DNA of 64,000 nt from Pseudorasbora parva (GCF_024679245.1 NC_090186.1:40198181-40262180), one strand, 5' to 3'; positions 1 through 11,545 are shown, counted from the first letter of the stretch. Translations and numbers: made by a program. The notes: generated by a model not told the origin, from the letters alone.

Positions 1-519
1 ATATAAAAATATTTTTGAAATACCGAAACTAATTTTTAAGTAAATAATCTGAAAACACTGAGATCCCATAATAATTTAATAAAGTTTTATCGTTGTAACA
101 ACTAAATATATTTGTATTACATGATTATTATCATATTTTTATTATAAATAGGATGTTACTTCTAAGATGGACACCCAACTTAAGATATTTACCAGCTGAA
201 TCTAACCATGTCATGTCAACAAATGGAAGTCAGTCAGCTGTTTATCATCATGTTAAATATGCCTTTTACCCCAAATACCATAAACAATACCTTATACTCA
301 AAATATATTCAATAATTTTAGTGACTCTCATTTGCTACTTAAATCTCCAACAAAAATGTAAAATAGAAAAGAGATCAAATTAGCCTAGAATCATTTTTTT
401 TGGAAGAATAATTAGAACAACATAAATGTAATTAGCTCTAAAGCCTAACAAATGTATTTACAGTATGATTGTAAAAGGTTTGTTATTCATTCTCTACATT
501 AAGATGATACTCAATCCCC
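1..519. other. AT-rich intergenic DNA
   Basis: AT-rich sequence with no convincing gene. The only open frame (153-383) has no family motif and looks like chance. The last bases (about 520-580) resemble the edge of a repeat. Confidence 0.5.
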
Positions 520-779
520 TTAATGCCCCTTTTTTGGTTTGGGCCACTGCCCCTCAAAATGTCTGTGCACGGCCCTGAAGGCGGGTGATGTAAGTTGTAC
601 TCCCCTCGCTTCGGAGGATTCACAGTGTTCTTTGCTGAGTACACTGCTATTGGCAATATGTTTTAGGTTCATGCTTATAGGCACTGCCAGTGAGACTGTG
701 CTGTCACACAGAGGGCTCTGTGGGCCTCTGGGATGGACCGGCCCCAGGAGGGGCTCATGAAAGCCAGCTGTGAGCAGCC

Positions 780-1500
780 AGCTTGGGCAGTCCAGGCAGT
801 TGACTTCAGGAAAGGATGTAGGCCTCAGCAGGCCTCCTTGCAAGAGAGTCCTGATGTTGTGGCCCATGTGTGCAGGGGAGGGTTCTCCCAACGATGTCGG
901 CTGCAGCAGAAACCTCGTCAATTAGTAGGCCCTTTATGGCCTCCCTGGGGATGAGTCCCCAGGTGGTTACTAGATGCCCAGTTTTTCGTCAGTCAGCAGA
1001 CAGGCTACTGTCAGCCCGGGGTCGCAGCTGCCGGTTTTTCCAACCAGCCAGAGAGAAGTAAGCTGCTAGCAGGTAGTAGGCCCCTCCAGGCCTCCCTGTA
1101 AGTCTACAGCTACGCTGACAGTTGGTGTCGACTACTATCAGGTTGCAGGCCTTGCCAGGCCTCCCTAAGCCTTGATATCAGGCAGTAGGTGCCTCCAGGC
1201 CTCCCTGAGGGCCTGCTGGAGGGCAACTGGCCTTTCCTGGCCTCCCCTGAGGGTGTGTTCTTGGGCAATCAGTCATTGGAAGGCTAGCACAAACTGTTAG
1301 TAGGTAGTAGGCCTCACCAGGCCTCCCTGAGGGCGAGTTCCCGGTTCCAGTCTCTGTGGCAGTAAGCATGGATTGCTAGCAGGTAGTAGGCCTTGATATT
1401 GGATGCTCGTGACTAGCATGTTCTGCTGTCAGGCAGTAGGCCTCACCAGGCCTCCTTGAGGATGACTTCCCCAGTCTCAGTCCCTGTGACAGTTAGTGCT
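780..1500. repeat. Degenerate GGCCTCC-rich repeat array
   Basis: A short motif close to GTAGGCCTCACCAGGCCTCC recurs about seven times between 1070 and 1460, at irregular spacing (near 1075, 1145, 1185, 1220, 1310, 1385 and 1435), with related GGCCTCC steps back to about 780. Spacing and sequence vary, so this is a decayed minisatellite or repeat interior. The open frames across it are low-complexity by-products and show no protein motif. GC content is clearly higher than in the flanks. Confidence 0.55.
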
Positions 1501-1511
1501 TTCCCAGTCTC

Positions 1512-2540
1512 TGTCTGTTCAAGCAACCAAGAATGCAAGGACAGGAAAGAAAGAAAAAATTTAAATATAATTTCAACTATACTGAACTTAAATGTTTTAT
1601 TTAGAAAAAAAACACACAATCATCCATTTTTTTCTTTAATATAATACATTTGTAACTAGTTTTTGGATGAATATATATTTAATCTTGCAAAACGCAATTA
1701 GTGTTCTTCATAAATCAATGTTGAATTTAATGTTGGGTATACACAAATTGCATCAAATGACTCGCCGTTGTTTATTTGCATGCCACGTGTTGTCTGGGTT
1801 GTAGCAGTAAATTCATTAAAACATATAGCAGAACAGGTTCTCAGAGCTTTCCTATAAGAAATCTCTCTTATCTAGCATAAGCTCAGTAGTTGAGAGCTGA
1901 GCTAACTAGACTGGATGTCAGATAAATGAGGGGCCTGTAATAGATTTGAGAACCACTGTATTCAAGAAATGAATCATGTAAACTCCCACACAACTGAGCA
2001 AAGAAGAGTACATTGAAACTCAAATTATTTAACTGACATATCTTAGTGAAATACAGAATATTGTTTTGAAAAATAGTCGTAAATAGTTACAGTAGAAAGA
2101 CTACAGTGTATTAAAGTGTACTAACAGTGTACTAAAGTGTATTACAAATATAGTAAAAGTAAAAGTCTTTTGCACATTAAAAAAAAAAATCCTGAAATAC
2201 GTGTTTCATTTTGAATGGACAGTCACTGAGAAATATATGTAAGGGTTGTTTTTAAAAAATCTTTTCTCATGAAAGTGACCTTCTAGCATTGCCCATGCAT
2301 TTTTACACACTTTATTACAATTTAATTCATAAGGATCAATGAGAGGGCCAAAGATAAACACTGGTGGACTCAGAAGGTCCCTGAATGCCAAGACATACAG
2401 CACTCATATATTCAGGCACATACAAGAGTTTTAAAAATCAGGTTTGTTTTGCAGTCCTCTGAGTAAGAAGCTTTGGTTAAAATGCAGTCTGTACCATTCA
2501 AATAAAAATGAAATACATTTTTATATAAAGTGTTTCATTA
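1512..2540. other. Intergenic, 3' side of the first receptor
   Basis: AT-rich DNA without a supported gene. It is the downstream (3'UTR) side of the minus-strand receptor at 2541-3551. A minus-strand AATAAA (TTTATT at about 2311) could be its poly(A) signal. Confidence 0.4.
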
Positions 2541-3551
2541 TTACAACAGCATTGTTCTTGAAGAATTCGTCTGAAATACTCTTTTGGATAGAATGACTCT
2601 GAATGCATGTCTGAACCAGCTGTAAAACAAGGCGTAGACTATAGGATTACATGTGGAATTATAGTAGCCGACCCACAGGAACAAATCAAACAGCAGTGGA
2701 GGTACAGAATACCCAATTAAGGGATCAATAAGATTACAAAGAAAAAAAGGTGTCCAGAAAGTCAGGAACGCCCCCATGATGATGGCTAAAGTCTTTGTGG
2801 CTTTTCCTTCTTTTTTTGATTCAGAATTAATGCTCTGAATGGCCTGCACCTGCCTTTGAGCTGCGTGTAAGATTTTCAGGTACACACAGAGCATGACAAA
2901 AGCGGGACCGTAAAAACAGATTAATGAGAATACAGTAGCTCCAGCTTTGCTCTGAAACACAAAGCAGCCTCCATCACAATCAATGTGCTCATAGTAAAAA
3001 TCTTCAATGCCAAGGATATTCAGCTCCATAAAGATCATGCCAAACCCCAGAGCAGCTGAAACAGTCCAGCAGATAATAATCATAACTAGTGTGGCCAGTG
3101 ATGTCATTTTACTGTGATATTGAAAGGGGTGACATATGGCATAATATCTGTCTAAAGAAATGATACAGAGGTTTAAAATTGATGCGGTGCACAAAGTCAC
3201 ATCAAGACTGCTGTGTATTTTACAGAACAAATCTCCCAGATACCAGCATGTCTCGATGGAGCGCAGCATGCTGGGAGGCATCACAACTCCTCCGACAAGC
3301 AGATCGGCCACGGCCAGCGACAGGATGAGGTAGTTTGTTGGTGTGTGAAGCTGCTTGAAATGAATGACCGTTATGATCACCAACATGTTTCCTATGATTG
3401 TGACAATCGAAGAAACGCTAAAAAGGATATAGAGTAATATTCGAGTTTCCAAAGGATAGACGAACTTCTGACAAGATGAGTTACTAAACTCATAACAAAG
3501 AAAAGGCTTTTCCAGGATTCCATTTTGGCTGATGTTGATTTGCACGTCCAT
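2541..3551 (-). CDS. Trace amine-associated receptor, TAAR1/10-12 type
   Basis: Single-exon class A GPCR of 336 residues, a usual TAAR length. Seven hydrophobic segments are visible. The TM1 GN motif, TM2 LAVADLL, TM3 DRY (134-136), TM6 WTP (W266) and TM7 NSTCNPIVY with the TAAR signature ending in YSWF are all present. Asp117 sits 17 residues before the DRY Asp, so it is Asp3.32, the classical amine anchor. Position 5.42 is Phe, not Asp, so a diamine site like TAAR13's is not expected. The loop after TM4 (MELNILG...) resembles TAAR1 and its teleost relatives. The start is the ATG at 3551. A minus-strand splice-acceptor-like tract (TTTCTTTATTATAG) ends at 3575, about 24 bases before the ATG, suggesting a 5'UTR intron. 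The exact orthologue is not assigned. Confidence 0.93.
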   Translation of the reverse strand: MDVQINISQNGILEKPFLCYEFSNSSCQKFVYPLETRILLYILFSVSSIVTIIGNMLVIITVIHFKQLHTPTNYLILSLAVADLLVGGVVMPPSMLRSIETCWYLGDLFCKIHSSLDVTLCTASILNLCIISLDRYYAICHPFQYHSKMTSLATLVMIIICWTVSAALGFGMIFMELNILGIEDFYYEHIDCDGGCFVFQSKAGATVFSLICFYGPAFVMLCVYLKILHAAQRQVQAIQSINSESKKEGKATKTLAIIMGAFLTFWTPFFLCNLIDPLIGYSVPPLLFDLFLWVGYYNSTCNPIVYALFYSWFRHAFRVILSKRVFQTNSSRTMLL

Positions 3552-3574
3552 TTACACAATTCAGATTCACCAAT

Positions 3575-4376
3575 CTATAATAAAGAAAAAGGTTAGCTGC
3601 TGACACTAGCAAACAATTACACTTATTGTGCAGGTATTTCAAATATTACTATTGTCCTACTGTAATCATAATGACAGTATAGGCTCTTAAATTTGTTTAA
3701 TTGCTCACAAATAACTAATGAAAAATAAAATCAGTTTAGGCAAATTCAAAAACAAGAGAAAATCTAAACTCGAAAAATCTAAATACATAAATTTTGATGA
3801 AATAATTTCCCCAGATTACATTATTTTTTAATCTGCAAAGTTTACTAGCATGGCTTTACCATCCAGACCCTTAACTCTTTGTTTTCCAAGAGGCAATGGC
3901 ACACTTGTGTCAGAGAGCCCGGATATATTGTAAAGCAAACTCCCATTAGTACCTCCCTTTTGTCACCAGTTGGGTTGCCTTATCTCTATGAAAGACAAAA
4001 GCTGTCAAAATAATACAGAGCTTTCTTAAATTAGCATTACACCTGTTGTCTGTGATGCAGAAAGCATGCGTAGTAAACATTTAATTTTAACAATAAATAC
4101 AAATTACATTAAATTATTACATTAAATTAGGGAAACTTGGCCAGAGCGCAATTCCAAAAAAGCACTGATGGTAGTGGAAAGTTCTGGCCGTTATCTAATG
4201 ACGACGCGCAAATTCAACGACGCGAACACAGACCACTCTGGTTTAAGACTACTTTAGGACTCATTTAAATACTCTCCTCAAATAAATTTTGCGTGTGTCC
4301 ATGCCTTTTATCACTGCACGTCTTTAGTAAATCCTGACAGTAGTTTTTTTCAGCAAGCTGTTAGTAAATCTGACCC
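3575..4376. other. Upstream region of the first receptor
   Basis: Non-coding. Its right-hand part should hold the promoter and any 5'UTR exon of the minus-strand receptor at 2541-3551, but I cannot fix a donor or TATA box with confidence. Confidence 0.3.
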
Positions 4377-4440
4377 TTAAAGGGATAGTTCACCCAAAAA
4401 TGAAAATACTGTCATCTTTTTTTACTGTCATCGGTATTCT
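4377..4440 (+). mobile_element. One end of a TTAA-type MITE
   Basis: TTAA at 4377 is followed by AGGGATAGTTCACCC and then AAAAATGAAAA, the same terminal sequence as the complete TTAA-flanked elements at 46139, 52272 and 58148. No matching second end is obvious nearby, so this is a solitary or truncated end. Confidence 0.6.
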
Positions 4441-5149
4441 TAAGGTGTTATTCTTTATTTTGACCTCTAGATCATTACCATGTTAAAAAGCTTTAGAGGA
4501 AACCTTCACTAAGCTTTATTTAACCTTCACTAGACATGACCTAAGGATCCCCTAAAGGGTAGCCTAGAAATCTAGAAACCCTAGCGGCAGCAAATCTAAT
4601 CTGCCGCGAGTGTCGTCTAGCAACTCTCAATACACTTCTGAGCTGTAAACGCCAAACTCGGGTCAGGCCAATCACATCGTGTACGAGCTGAGTTGCGCTT
4701 GCGTGCTACTAGTAAACACAGAAACTGGCGAACGGCGGTCTTTTGAATCAGCTTTGACTGCGACTCTGGAAGACTTATGTTAAGCTTTTCTCTGAGAAAA
4801 GAACAAAGAACGGCACTAAAGTCCTTCTTAAAAAGGGAAGATGTGTTCTAAGTTTTGCTGACCGGATACGGTGAAAGTTTAATCTGTCGACTAGCTCTGC
4901 TTCACCTTCGTTGCTCTGGTTGGATGTAGCGCTATCCAATTACATGCACGTCGTGCAGAGGGAGTTTGAAAGACAACCGTTTATCCGTCCCTCGGATTGA
5001 GCCCTGTCAATGGTGAGTTTCCAGACCAAACATCTTGTTGTGGGTCTGGCTTGTTAGGCTACCTAAAGGGACCTTAGCCAAAATAAAAATAAAATATGGA
5101 CAAATTGTACATTTTACTATGAATAAAACAAGAGTGTGAATGTGCATGC
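4441..5149. other. Intergenic, nothing recognised
   Basis: Moderate-GC sequence without an open frame of note or a repeat family I can name. Confidence 0.3.
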
Positions 5150-5185
5150 TTTGGCCATAAGTCCATCGGGTGAAGGTGGTTCAAG

Positions 5186-5720
5186 GTGGTTGCAGGAAGG
5201 CCCGGCCCCCCTCCGCACCTCTCTACCTCAGTGGAATGCTACTCCTTCCCTGGTTTCCTCCTCCACTATACTGTGGCAGGTGGCAACGCCCCTGTCGTGT
5301 GTGAGGAGGTCGACACCCTACTGGCAATTGGTGTGGTCAAGATCATCCCTCCAGCCGAGATGGAGTCTGGCTTTCCTAGCCCGTACTTCATGGTACCTAG
5401 TAAGCGATGGGGTCACGACCATTCCTGGGCCTGTGTATCTTAAGTTGAACCCTTCCTAGGCTTCCATTTTCGAATGTGTCCGTCCACTGAAGTGGTCTGC
5501 AGCGCTGACCTGAAGGACTTGTACTCTTATTTCTTCATTCCTCCCTGACCCAGACCATCCCTTTGGTCTGCCTTCAAGGACAGGCATAGACCTTGTGCTC
5601 CGGCACCTGACATGTTTGGGCCTTCAGATTATTTGAAGAAAAGAGCTACTCTTCCCTGATCTCTGTCTCTTCTACCCTGACGGTTTAGGTGGCTGCTATA
5701 TTGGCTCACCATGACTTTGT
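5186..5720 (+). pseudogene. DIRS-like reverse transcriptase relic
   Basis: The frame from 5186 to 5443 reads a block with EEVDTLLAIGVVKIIPPAEM followed by a FPSPYFMVPSK-like segment, the characteristic N-terminal part of DIRS-type reverse transcriptase, where a PPAEM motif precedes SPYFIVPKK. Downstream, in broken frames, pieces such as VCSADLKDLYSYFFIP near 5500 match the next RT block (SxDLKDAYFHIxI). Stops and frameshifts interrupt it and no YxDD motif survives. Related but better-preserved DIRS sequence is at 32391-38393. Confidence 0.6.
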
Positions 5721-6789
5721 GAACTCTAAAACAGTAGGACAGCACGACCTGATCTGCAGGTCTTTATGCCCTCTTGTGGCCTAACAAGGGTGTTAACTAC
5801 CCTGCTGAGTGCTCCCTTTGAGCCCTCGCAGTCCTTTTAAGTTGTAAGTTCCTTTCAATGAAAGTGATGCTCTTGATTGCCTGACTCCTGTCAAGGGGGT
5901 ATGAGACCTGCAGGCATTGTCGGTGACGAGAATTCGAGCTGGCTCTGTGCTGTGTGCTGTGCTGGCCAAGCTCATGTGTTAACCTGAGACCCTAGTTTGG
6001 ATACGTGCCCAAGGTTCCCAACTCTCTAGGTGCTGAACCTGCAAGTGCTGCCTTGGAGGAGGCAGACCCAGCCTTGGCACTGCAATGGCCTTGCGCCTAT
6101 GTAGATCAGCCTCAGTGTTCAGTACCTCAGACCAGTTCTTGTCTGTTATGGAGTGCAGCTACCATCTAGTTTTAACAACATGACTGACTATTGCTATCAA
6201 TGATATCCTTTGGTTGGTTTCGCCATAAGGTGAAAAAGGTCTCATTTTGACGTCCCCAAGACTGTTTTACTATAAATGTATGCTGTGATGCTTAAACTGC
6301 ACATACCTTTAAAACCTGATGTTTCACAGAAAAACAAGCAGACAAATTAGGAATGACATGAGAGTGAGTAAATAACGGCATAATTGTAATTATCGAAATT
6401 GATGAATCGTGTGAGTGTTCTTGTATATATGGTTTACGGGGGGGGGGAAGTATCATGGCATGGGTATTACACAACACAATATTATGAAAGGGCATACTTA
6501 TAGCACTAATTGTATTTATTGTTCCATCTGCGTGCTCATGCTACACACTGTATACCCCTTGGATAGGATTAGTGGTGTGGATAAGTGTGTATTACACACC
6601 ATATAGTGTGCATCATATGCACTCGGAAATGCTTATCATATACATGCAAAAACATATTTTTGCATATATATTGCACAATAAATACTATTTGTGCTATAGA
6701 TAGGCACTTTCTTGATATCGGGCTGGTACAATTTAAATTTCCAAACTCCTCCGACACTTGGTTTTGAGGGTATTCTACAATTGTAATCC
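5721..6789. other. Decayed DIRS tail and intergenic DNA
   Basis: The part to about 6140 is probably the continuation of the DIRS relic but has no readable domain. 6141-6789 is AT-rich. A block near 6350-6380 (GAATGACATGAGAGTGAGTA) resembles the inner end of the TTAA MITE family. No gene is supported. Confidence 0.3.
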
Positions 6790-7140
6790 ATATAACAGGC
6801 AAAGGGTCAAAACCACAGAGCAATCAATCCAGATAATAACAGAGTGCAAGACAGCCAAATCCAGGGAGACAAGCAGATGAACTAGATGATGACCTGGAAA
6901 ACCATAAATAAGGCTCATAAATGCAGTGTAACACATACAAGACTTTGCAAAAAAATGAGTGAATAAACATGGCTTAAATAGGCCAGAGTAAATGAGATAA
7001 TAACATATATTTGGGTGTAATTAGTACATGATTAGCCCAGGCAATGGGTTATGGGAAATGTAGTTCACTGTGAGCTAAAGCAGATGATGGAGTGCCCTCT
7101 GGTGGAGATCATGGTTTATGAGGACAGTTCCTGTGTCAAA
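6790..7140 (-). mobile_element. Possible LTR fragment, minus orientation
   Basis: Wording and order resemble the LTR at 43937-44365 (ATAACAGGCAA near the left end; GGGTTATGGGAAATGTAGTT and GGAGTGCCCTCTGGTGGAGA near the right end), so it is likely a related solo or partial LTR. Target duplications were not found. Confidence 0.4.
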
Positions 7141-7206
7141 TGGTGTAAACATATTAAAGGTATTTTTGAAATTCCAAAAATGCAGAAACATATTAGTGAT
7201 GAGTAG

Positions 7207-7440
7207 GGTAGGTTTAGTCAAGTCAAGTCACCTTTATTTATATAGCGCTATTTACAATGAAGATGGTTTCAAAGCAGCTTCACCGTGATAACAGGATTTT
7301 GCCCACAGATATTGCAAAAGAATTTAATAAAAGTAATATATTTAAATATTTAGTGTCCCCAACTGAGCAAGCCAAAGCCTTAGGCAACAAAGGTGGCGGA
7401 GTATATAGAATATATAGTTTGACTGTACAAAAATCATTAG
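7207..7440. mobile_element. Fish LINE 3'-end fragment
   Basis: Begins with TCACCTTTATTTATATAGCG and continues through TTTCAAAGCAGCTTCACCGTG. The same phrase, TTTCAAAGCAGCTTTACAGTG, occurs at about 42489 beside a LINE reverse transcriptase fragment. The open frame across it is not a gene. Confidence 0.55.
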
Positions 7441-7466
7441 ATCCGTGGTGAGTATCCATAAACCGC

Positions 7467-7511
7467 ATGTGTGTGCGTGCGTGTGTGTGTGTGTGTATGT
7501 GTGCGTGTGTA
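7467..7511. repeat. (GT)n microsatellite, imperfect
   Basis: GT-rich run with occasional C or A substitutions. The minus-strand His/Thr-rich open frames over it are artefacts of the repeat. Confidence 0.8.
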
Positions 7512-7954
7512 TACATGTGATTTATTTGACATCAGAATATTCCAAATTACTAAACGGAACATTATGTATGCATGTAATGGATAGTTCTGAATAAAGCATA
7601 ATGATATATGATGCACATAGTTCATATTTGTCATGTAATGTTGTAAAGCATTATATAGTCTACATTTAACCAGCACAGTTTGTAGTGGCTCAGTAAGGAC
7701 AAAAAACCTGTAATGCAGTACCTAAATGCTGATCTCACATTGCTTTTTTATTATTATTGTTTTAAAGCTTCCAAATATTTGGCTTCTCAGGTTATGAATA
7801 ATGCATGTTTGATCTGGTCATTTAGCATAATGGTTACTGTACAGAGGTGAAATTATTTATAGTTACATTGTGTGGACACATAAAACATATCCAGGATATT
7901 TTCTGTTTATTTATTTATAATTTATTTATATATTATTTACAAAAATAGACATTT
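7512..7954. other. 3' flank of the second receptor
   Basis: AT-rich, no gene. Minus-strand AATAAA signals lie at about 7905-7925, 30-50 bases past the stop codon of the receptor at 7955-8995, and are plausible poly(A) signals. Confidence 0.45.
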
Positions 7955-8995
7955 CTAATGACGTTTTCCCATCAAGTCAAGATGGGAAGAATTAACTTGA
8001 AAAATTTTGGCCAAAAGAATAATTCTTAAAGCTTTTCTAAACCAACTATAAAAGAATGCATACACAAAAGGGTTACACAGAGAATTCAAATATCCAATCC
8101 ACAACAAAACATCAAATACAGCCGGTGGTATTGTGTGATCAAGAAACGGATCTATTAGATTACAAAAGAAAAAGGGTGAGATGCTCAATAAAAATACCCC
8201 CATGATGATAGCCAGGGTTTTTGTGGCCTTGCCCTCACTTTTGTTCATAGATATGCTGGTGTTCTTGCCCATATGTGCTGAATGCTGTATCGATTTTGAT
8301 TGTTTTCGTGCAACAAGGAGAATTTTTACATATATGCAGACAGAAATTATTGCAGGCAGGCCAAAAGCAAGAAATGAGGAAATGGTGCTGGCTGTGCGGG
8401 TTTGGACGATAATACATGCTCCTTTACAAGCTATACTATCGAAATAAAGCTCTTCTGCACCCAAAATGTTCAGTTCTAGAAATACCATAGCAAATCCAAC
8501 AAAGGCTGCCAGACCCCAGCAGAGGGAAATCATAATGAGGGTAATGGGTGGTGTGATTTTATTCCGGTACTGAAGCGGGTGACATACAGCATAATAGCGA
8601 TCGATAGAGATGAACGATATGTGCAAGAGAGATGTGATGCATAACATAATATCAACACTGCTGTGTATTTTACAGAACATGTCTCCCAAGTACCAACAAG
8701 TCTCAACAGAGCGCAGAATGCTGGGTGGCATCACAAAGCCTCCGATTAGCAGGTCGGCCACGGCCAGCGACAGGATGAGGTAGTTTGTTGCCGTGTGCAG
8801 CTGCTTGAAATGAATGATGGCAATGATGACCAGCAGGTTTCCACATACTGTGGTAAGCGCTATGGCACTGAAGAACAAATAAAGCAAAATCTGAATCTCA
8901 GATGGGTAGACAAATTTAACACATGAGTTGTTGAACGACTCATAGCAGAGATCAGGTTCACGGTCAATCCTAGTTTCAGGTCCATATCCAGACAT
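7955..8995 (-). CDS. Trace amine-associated receptor with altered TM6
   Basis: Single-exon GPCR of 346 residues in the same TAAR1/10-12 group as its neighbour at 2541-3551, sharing the LGDMFCKIHSS TM3 entry and the LELNILGAEE loop. Asp115 is Asp3.32 (DRY at 132-134); position 5.42 is Ser, so it has the one-acid layout. TM7 carries the TAAR signature NSLCNPFVYAFFYSWF. The odd feature is TM6: the usual CWxP reads SISP (271-274), so the toggle tryptophan 6.48 is Ile272. The frame is otherwise intact, so it is called a gene. The ATG at 8995 is only three bases inside a good minus-strand splice acceptor (CTTTAACAG), pointing to a 5'UTR intron. The orthologue is not assigned. Confidence 0.92.
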   Translation of the reverse strand: MSGYGPETRIDREPDLCYESFNNSCVKFVYPSEIQILLYLFFSAIALTTVCGNLLVIIAIIHFKQLHTATNYLILSLAVADLLIGGFVMPPSILRSVETCWYLGDMFCKIHSSVDIMLCITSLLHISFISIDRYYAVCHPLQYRNKITPPITLIMISLCWGLAAFVGFAMVFLELNILGAEELYFDSIACKGACIIVQTRTASTISSFLAFGLPAIISVCIYVKILLVARKQSKSIQHSAHMGKNTSISMNKSEGKATKTLAIIMGVFLLSISPFFFCNLIDPFLDHTIPPAVFDVLLWIGYLNSLCNPFVYAFFYSWFRKALRIILLAKIFQVNSSHLDLMGKRH

Positions 8996-9184
8996 GGTCT
9001 GTTAAAGAAACAAACAAAACAAAAAACATACATTTATTTATGAGAAAATAATGAACTGTTCTTCTAATTACCACCCCATTAATAAAATACCACTAATAAT
9101 TATTACGTTAGATTTCATAGCTATAACCACACAAAAACATGTGGTTTGCAGCTTTATAACAGAATTAGTCATTCATGACACAGA

Positions 9185-9233
9185 CCTTACCTGTCCATGA
9201 AAGAGTAAACATGCAGAAAGCACATATTTATAT
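9185..9233 (-). promoter_or_regulatory. Candidate first exon and TATA box
   Basis: On the minus strand ATATAAATAT (9224-9233) is a TATA-like box. About 40 bases downstream is a consensus donor, CAG/GTAAGG (exon end 9191), which would splice to the acceptor just before the ATG at 8995. The implied first exon is very short, so the true start site may lie elsewhere. Inferred from sequence only. Confidence 0.35.
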
Positions 9234-9469
9234 CTCTCACCCCTCCTGCATTGCATCACTACATCACTACTGATCACTACTGTCGCTACATCATTCACCT
9301 GTCAACAACAGAAAGTTTTTTTCCATGGGATTTCCCTCTATGTGGATACTGGGATAAATAAAACAATGAAAGCTGTCTGTTAACCTGTCAGTGTCCCAAT
9401 TTGTTATTACCTTTTTTAGCTATAACATATTTTTGTAATCATAATAAAATTGGTATCATTCAAAAGCAT

Positions 9470-9600
9470 AGGTGTCCAAACTCGGTCCTGGAGAGCACTG
9501 TCCTGCAGAGTTTAGCTCCAACTTGCCTCAACATATCTGCCTAGATGTTTCTAGCAGTTTGTCTGATTATTATTTTTTTCAGTTGTTTAACATTTCTATC
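9470..9600 (+). mobile_element. Half of a foldback repeat
   Basis: The phrase GGTGTCCAAACTCGGTCCTG followed by a GCAGAGTTTAGCTCCAACTT segment is a repeat end familiar from fish genomes, normally present as an inverted pair. Only one arm is seen here. Confidence 0.45.
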
Positions 9601-9840
9601 CTCAAACAGCTGTCAAATATGAAATGTTTAGTTTAGCTACTCAACTTTCACCTTTTACTGATTCTGAAGCGTTGGGTGACTTGCGCAGCGAAATGCGAGT
9701 GCACACTCAGCAGCTTCTGTGGACATAAAGCCAATCTCAGATATTTTGACATTGCCGAGCAGTGACAGACCACAGGCAGTTTAGATGAGAAGATATCTTT
9801 GCAGCACTAAGTGAAGTTTTATTAACTAATTTCGGGAGGA

Positions 9841-9970
9841 GCACTAACAGATAATTAAACAACGGAGCCGTCAGCTAATTAAACCTAATTAACAAGGGGA
9901 GCACGTCAGATAATTAAACCTAATTAACAAGGGGAGCACGTCAGATAATTAAACCTAATTAAACACAGGT
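9841..9970. repeat. 35-bp tandem repeat
   Basis: A unit starting GGGGAGCACGTCAGATAATT recurs at 9896 and 9931 with a 35-base period, with partial or diverged copies on both sides (about 9841 and 9966). Confidence 0.75.
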
Positions 9971-10912
9971 GGAGCATGGTAGGCTAATCAATCTGATCAA
10001 CGATAGGAGGTGTACTTATACTACAGATTTACCTCCTCTCGTTGACCATTTTTATTTTAGCATCCCTCGACCACCCCATCTCCTCACTTCAATTTAATAA
10101 ACTCTCATTAGATGCCATCACAATCCATAAAACATTACAGTCTAGTTATAGAGTATCTTTATCACGGGGGGGGGGAGATACTCTGGGTTTCGGGCAAAAA
10201 TCCGAGTCCGGAGCCCTCCCCTGGACAGCACGCCAAATACGCATAATCTTTACTCTATTTAATTTGATGTAAGTGGGAACTCGTGAAAGTAGTGTTAATA
10301 CTCTATTAGTCCGTTATTTCACATGTATTATATACATCTCTGAAAAATACAGACGTCCGGACCTCGTAGACCTCATAGCTGGCTACAGCCATCATGTCGG
10401 CAGCAGTTTACCTTAACACTTCAGTTGCCTATTCGGAGCTCTTCAGTCTGGTTCAGCTAGTTTCACCACAGAACCTTTAGGCTACTGTACACTTGTATTA
10501 AATTCACTACTGCGCGCTTGCGAAATTATCACTTCAATGTAGCGCCAAAAAGTGCTAAATGGCTTTGTCAGCGGTGTGTGTGTGTGTAAGACGATGCAGC
10601 TGCTCTCGTGCTGCGACTGTTGGATTCTTTTATTTATTAATTTATCTGAGGTGCTGGAACGTTTTCCGGACCTATCCGTCCCACTTTAACCCCTGGGTGT
10701 ATACCAATGTAGCCAATGCTTACAAAGTCCAAGCATATCCTCATTTTGGGTTTGAGTGACCATATCTGACTTATGCTTTATCCCCAGACTCTCTCATTAT
10801 TAAGTCTGCCAGGTCCGTGGTGAAACCAGTTAGAATAAAATGCTATCTCTGAGCTACAGGACTGTTTTCACTACACAGACAGGGAATTGTCAATTATCAA
10901 ATTATCAGGCCC
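9971..10912. other. Intergenic, probable repeat debris
   Basis: No gene supported. A G10 run lies near 10166. The open frames at 10042 and 10559 show no motifs. Confidence 0.3.
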
Positions 10913-11545
10913 TTGATGAGTATACAACCACAGTTACATACATTTTTGTGTAGACCAGGTTACATCCTGGATGACACACAAGGTTCTCTGCTGATTAAAG
11001 ACAGGGATGCAGCCTATAGGTCTGGTGAAAGAGGGGCCTACAGCACAGCAAAGAGGGCACTTGGAAGGGGCATCAATCTGCCAAATTGGGCTATAAAAGG
11101 CAGATTGAAGCACATTTTATCACTTCCACAGACTCACGGCTGGAATGGGAGGGAAAAAGGGCAATATCAGACTACAAGGAAACATCTGCATCTATGAGAG
11201 TTATTTCCATTCTATCAAAAGAATTAAACCTGTTCAATGCCCATTTTTTATAGCAAGAACAAGGTCAACAACTCTGCCTGGGTAAAGTCAACCCCAGGAA
11301 GGCATCTGGTCCAGACGGAGTATTGGGCCGGGTGTTAAAAGACTGTGAGGCTGAGCTGGCAGAGGTCTTTCCCACCCTCTTCAATCTGCCGCTGTATAAG
11401 TCATGGGTCCCAACATGTTTTAAGACAGCCACAATCTTTCCTGTCCCCAAACAATGCCCGGATGATTATAGGCCTGTGGCACTTACATCTATCCCTGCAA
11501 AGTGCCTGGAGCGGCTGTTCATGAAGCACTCAAAAAAGTAATAAA
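10913..11545 (+). pseudogene. Non-LTR retrotransposon (LINE) fragment
   Basis: Two open pieces. 10913-11197 has residues typical of the region before RT in fish LINEs (DRDAAYRSGER). 11280-11541 reads KVNPRKASGPDGVLGRVLKD and, later, DDYRPVALTSIPAKCLERL, classical early RT blocks of the CR1/L2-type clades. The catalytic YADD region is absent because the fragment ends near 11545. It is truncated at both ends and broken by stops, so it is a dead copy. Confidence 0.75.

Noticed and set aside
520..921. 133-residue minus-strand frame
   Set aside because: No recognisable domain; it lies over repeat-like GC-rich sequence and has overlapping frames on the other strand.
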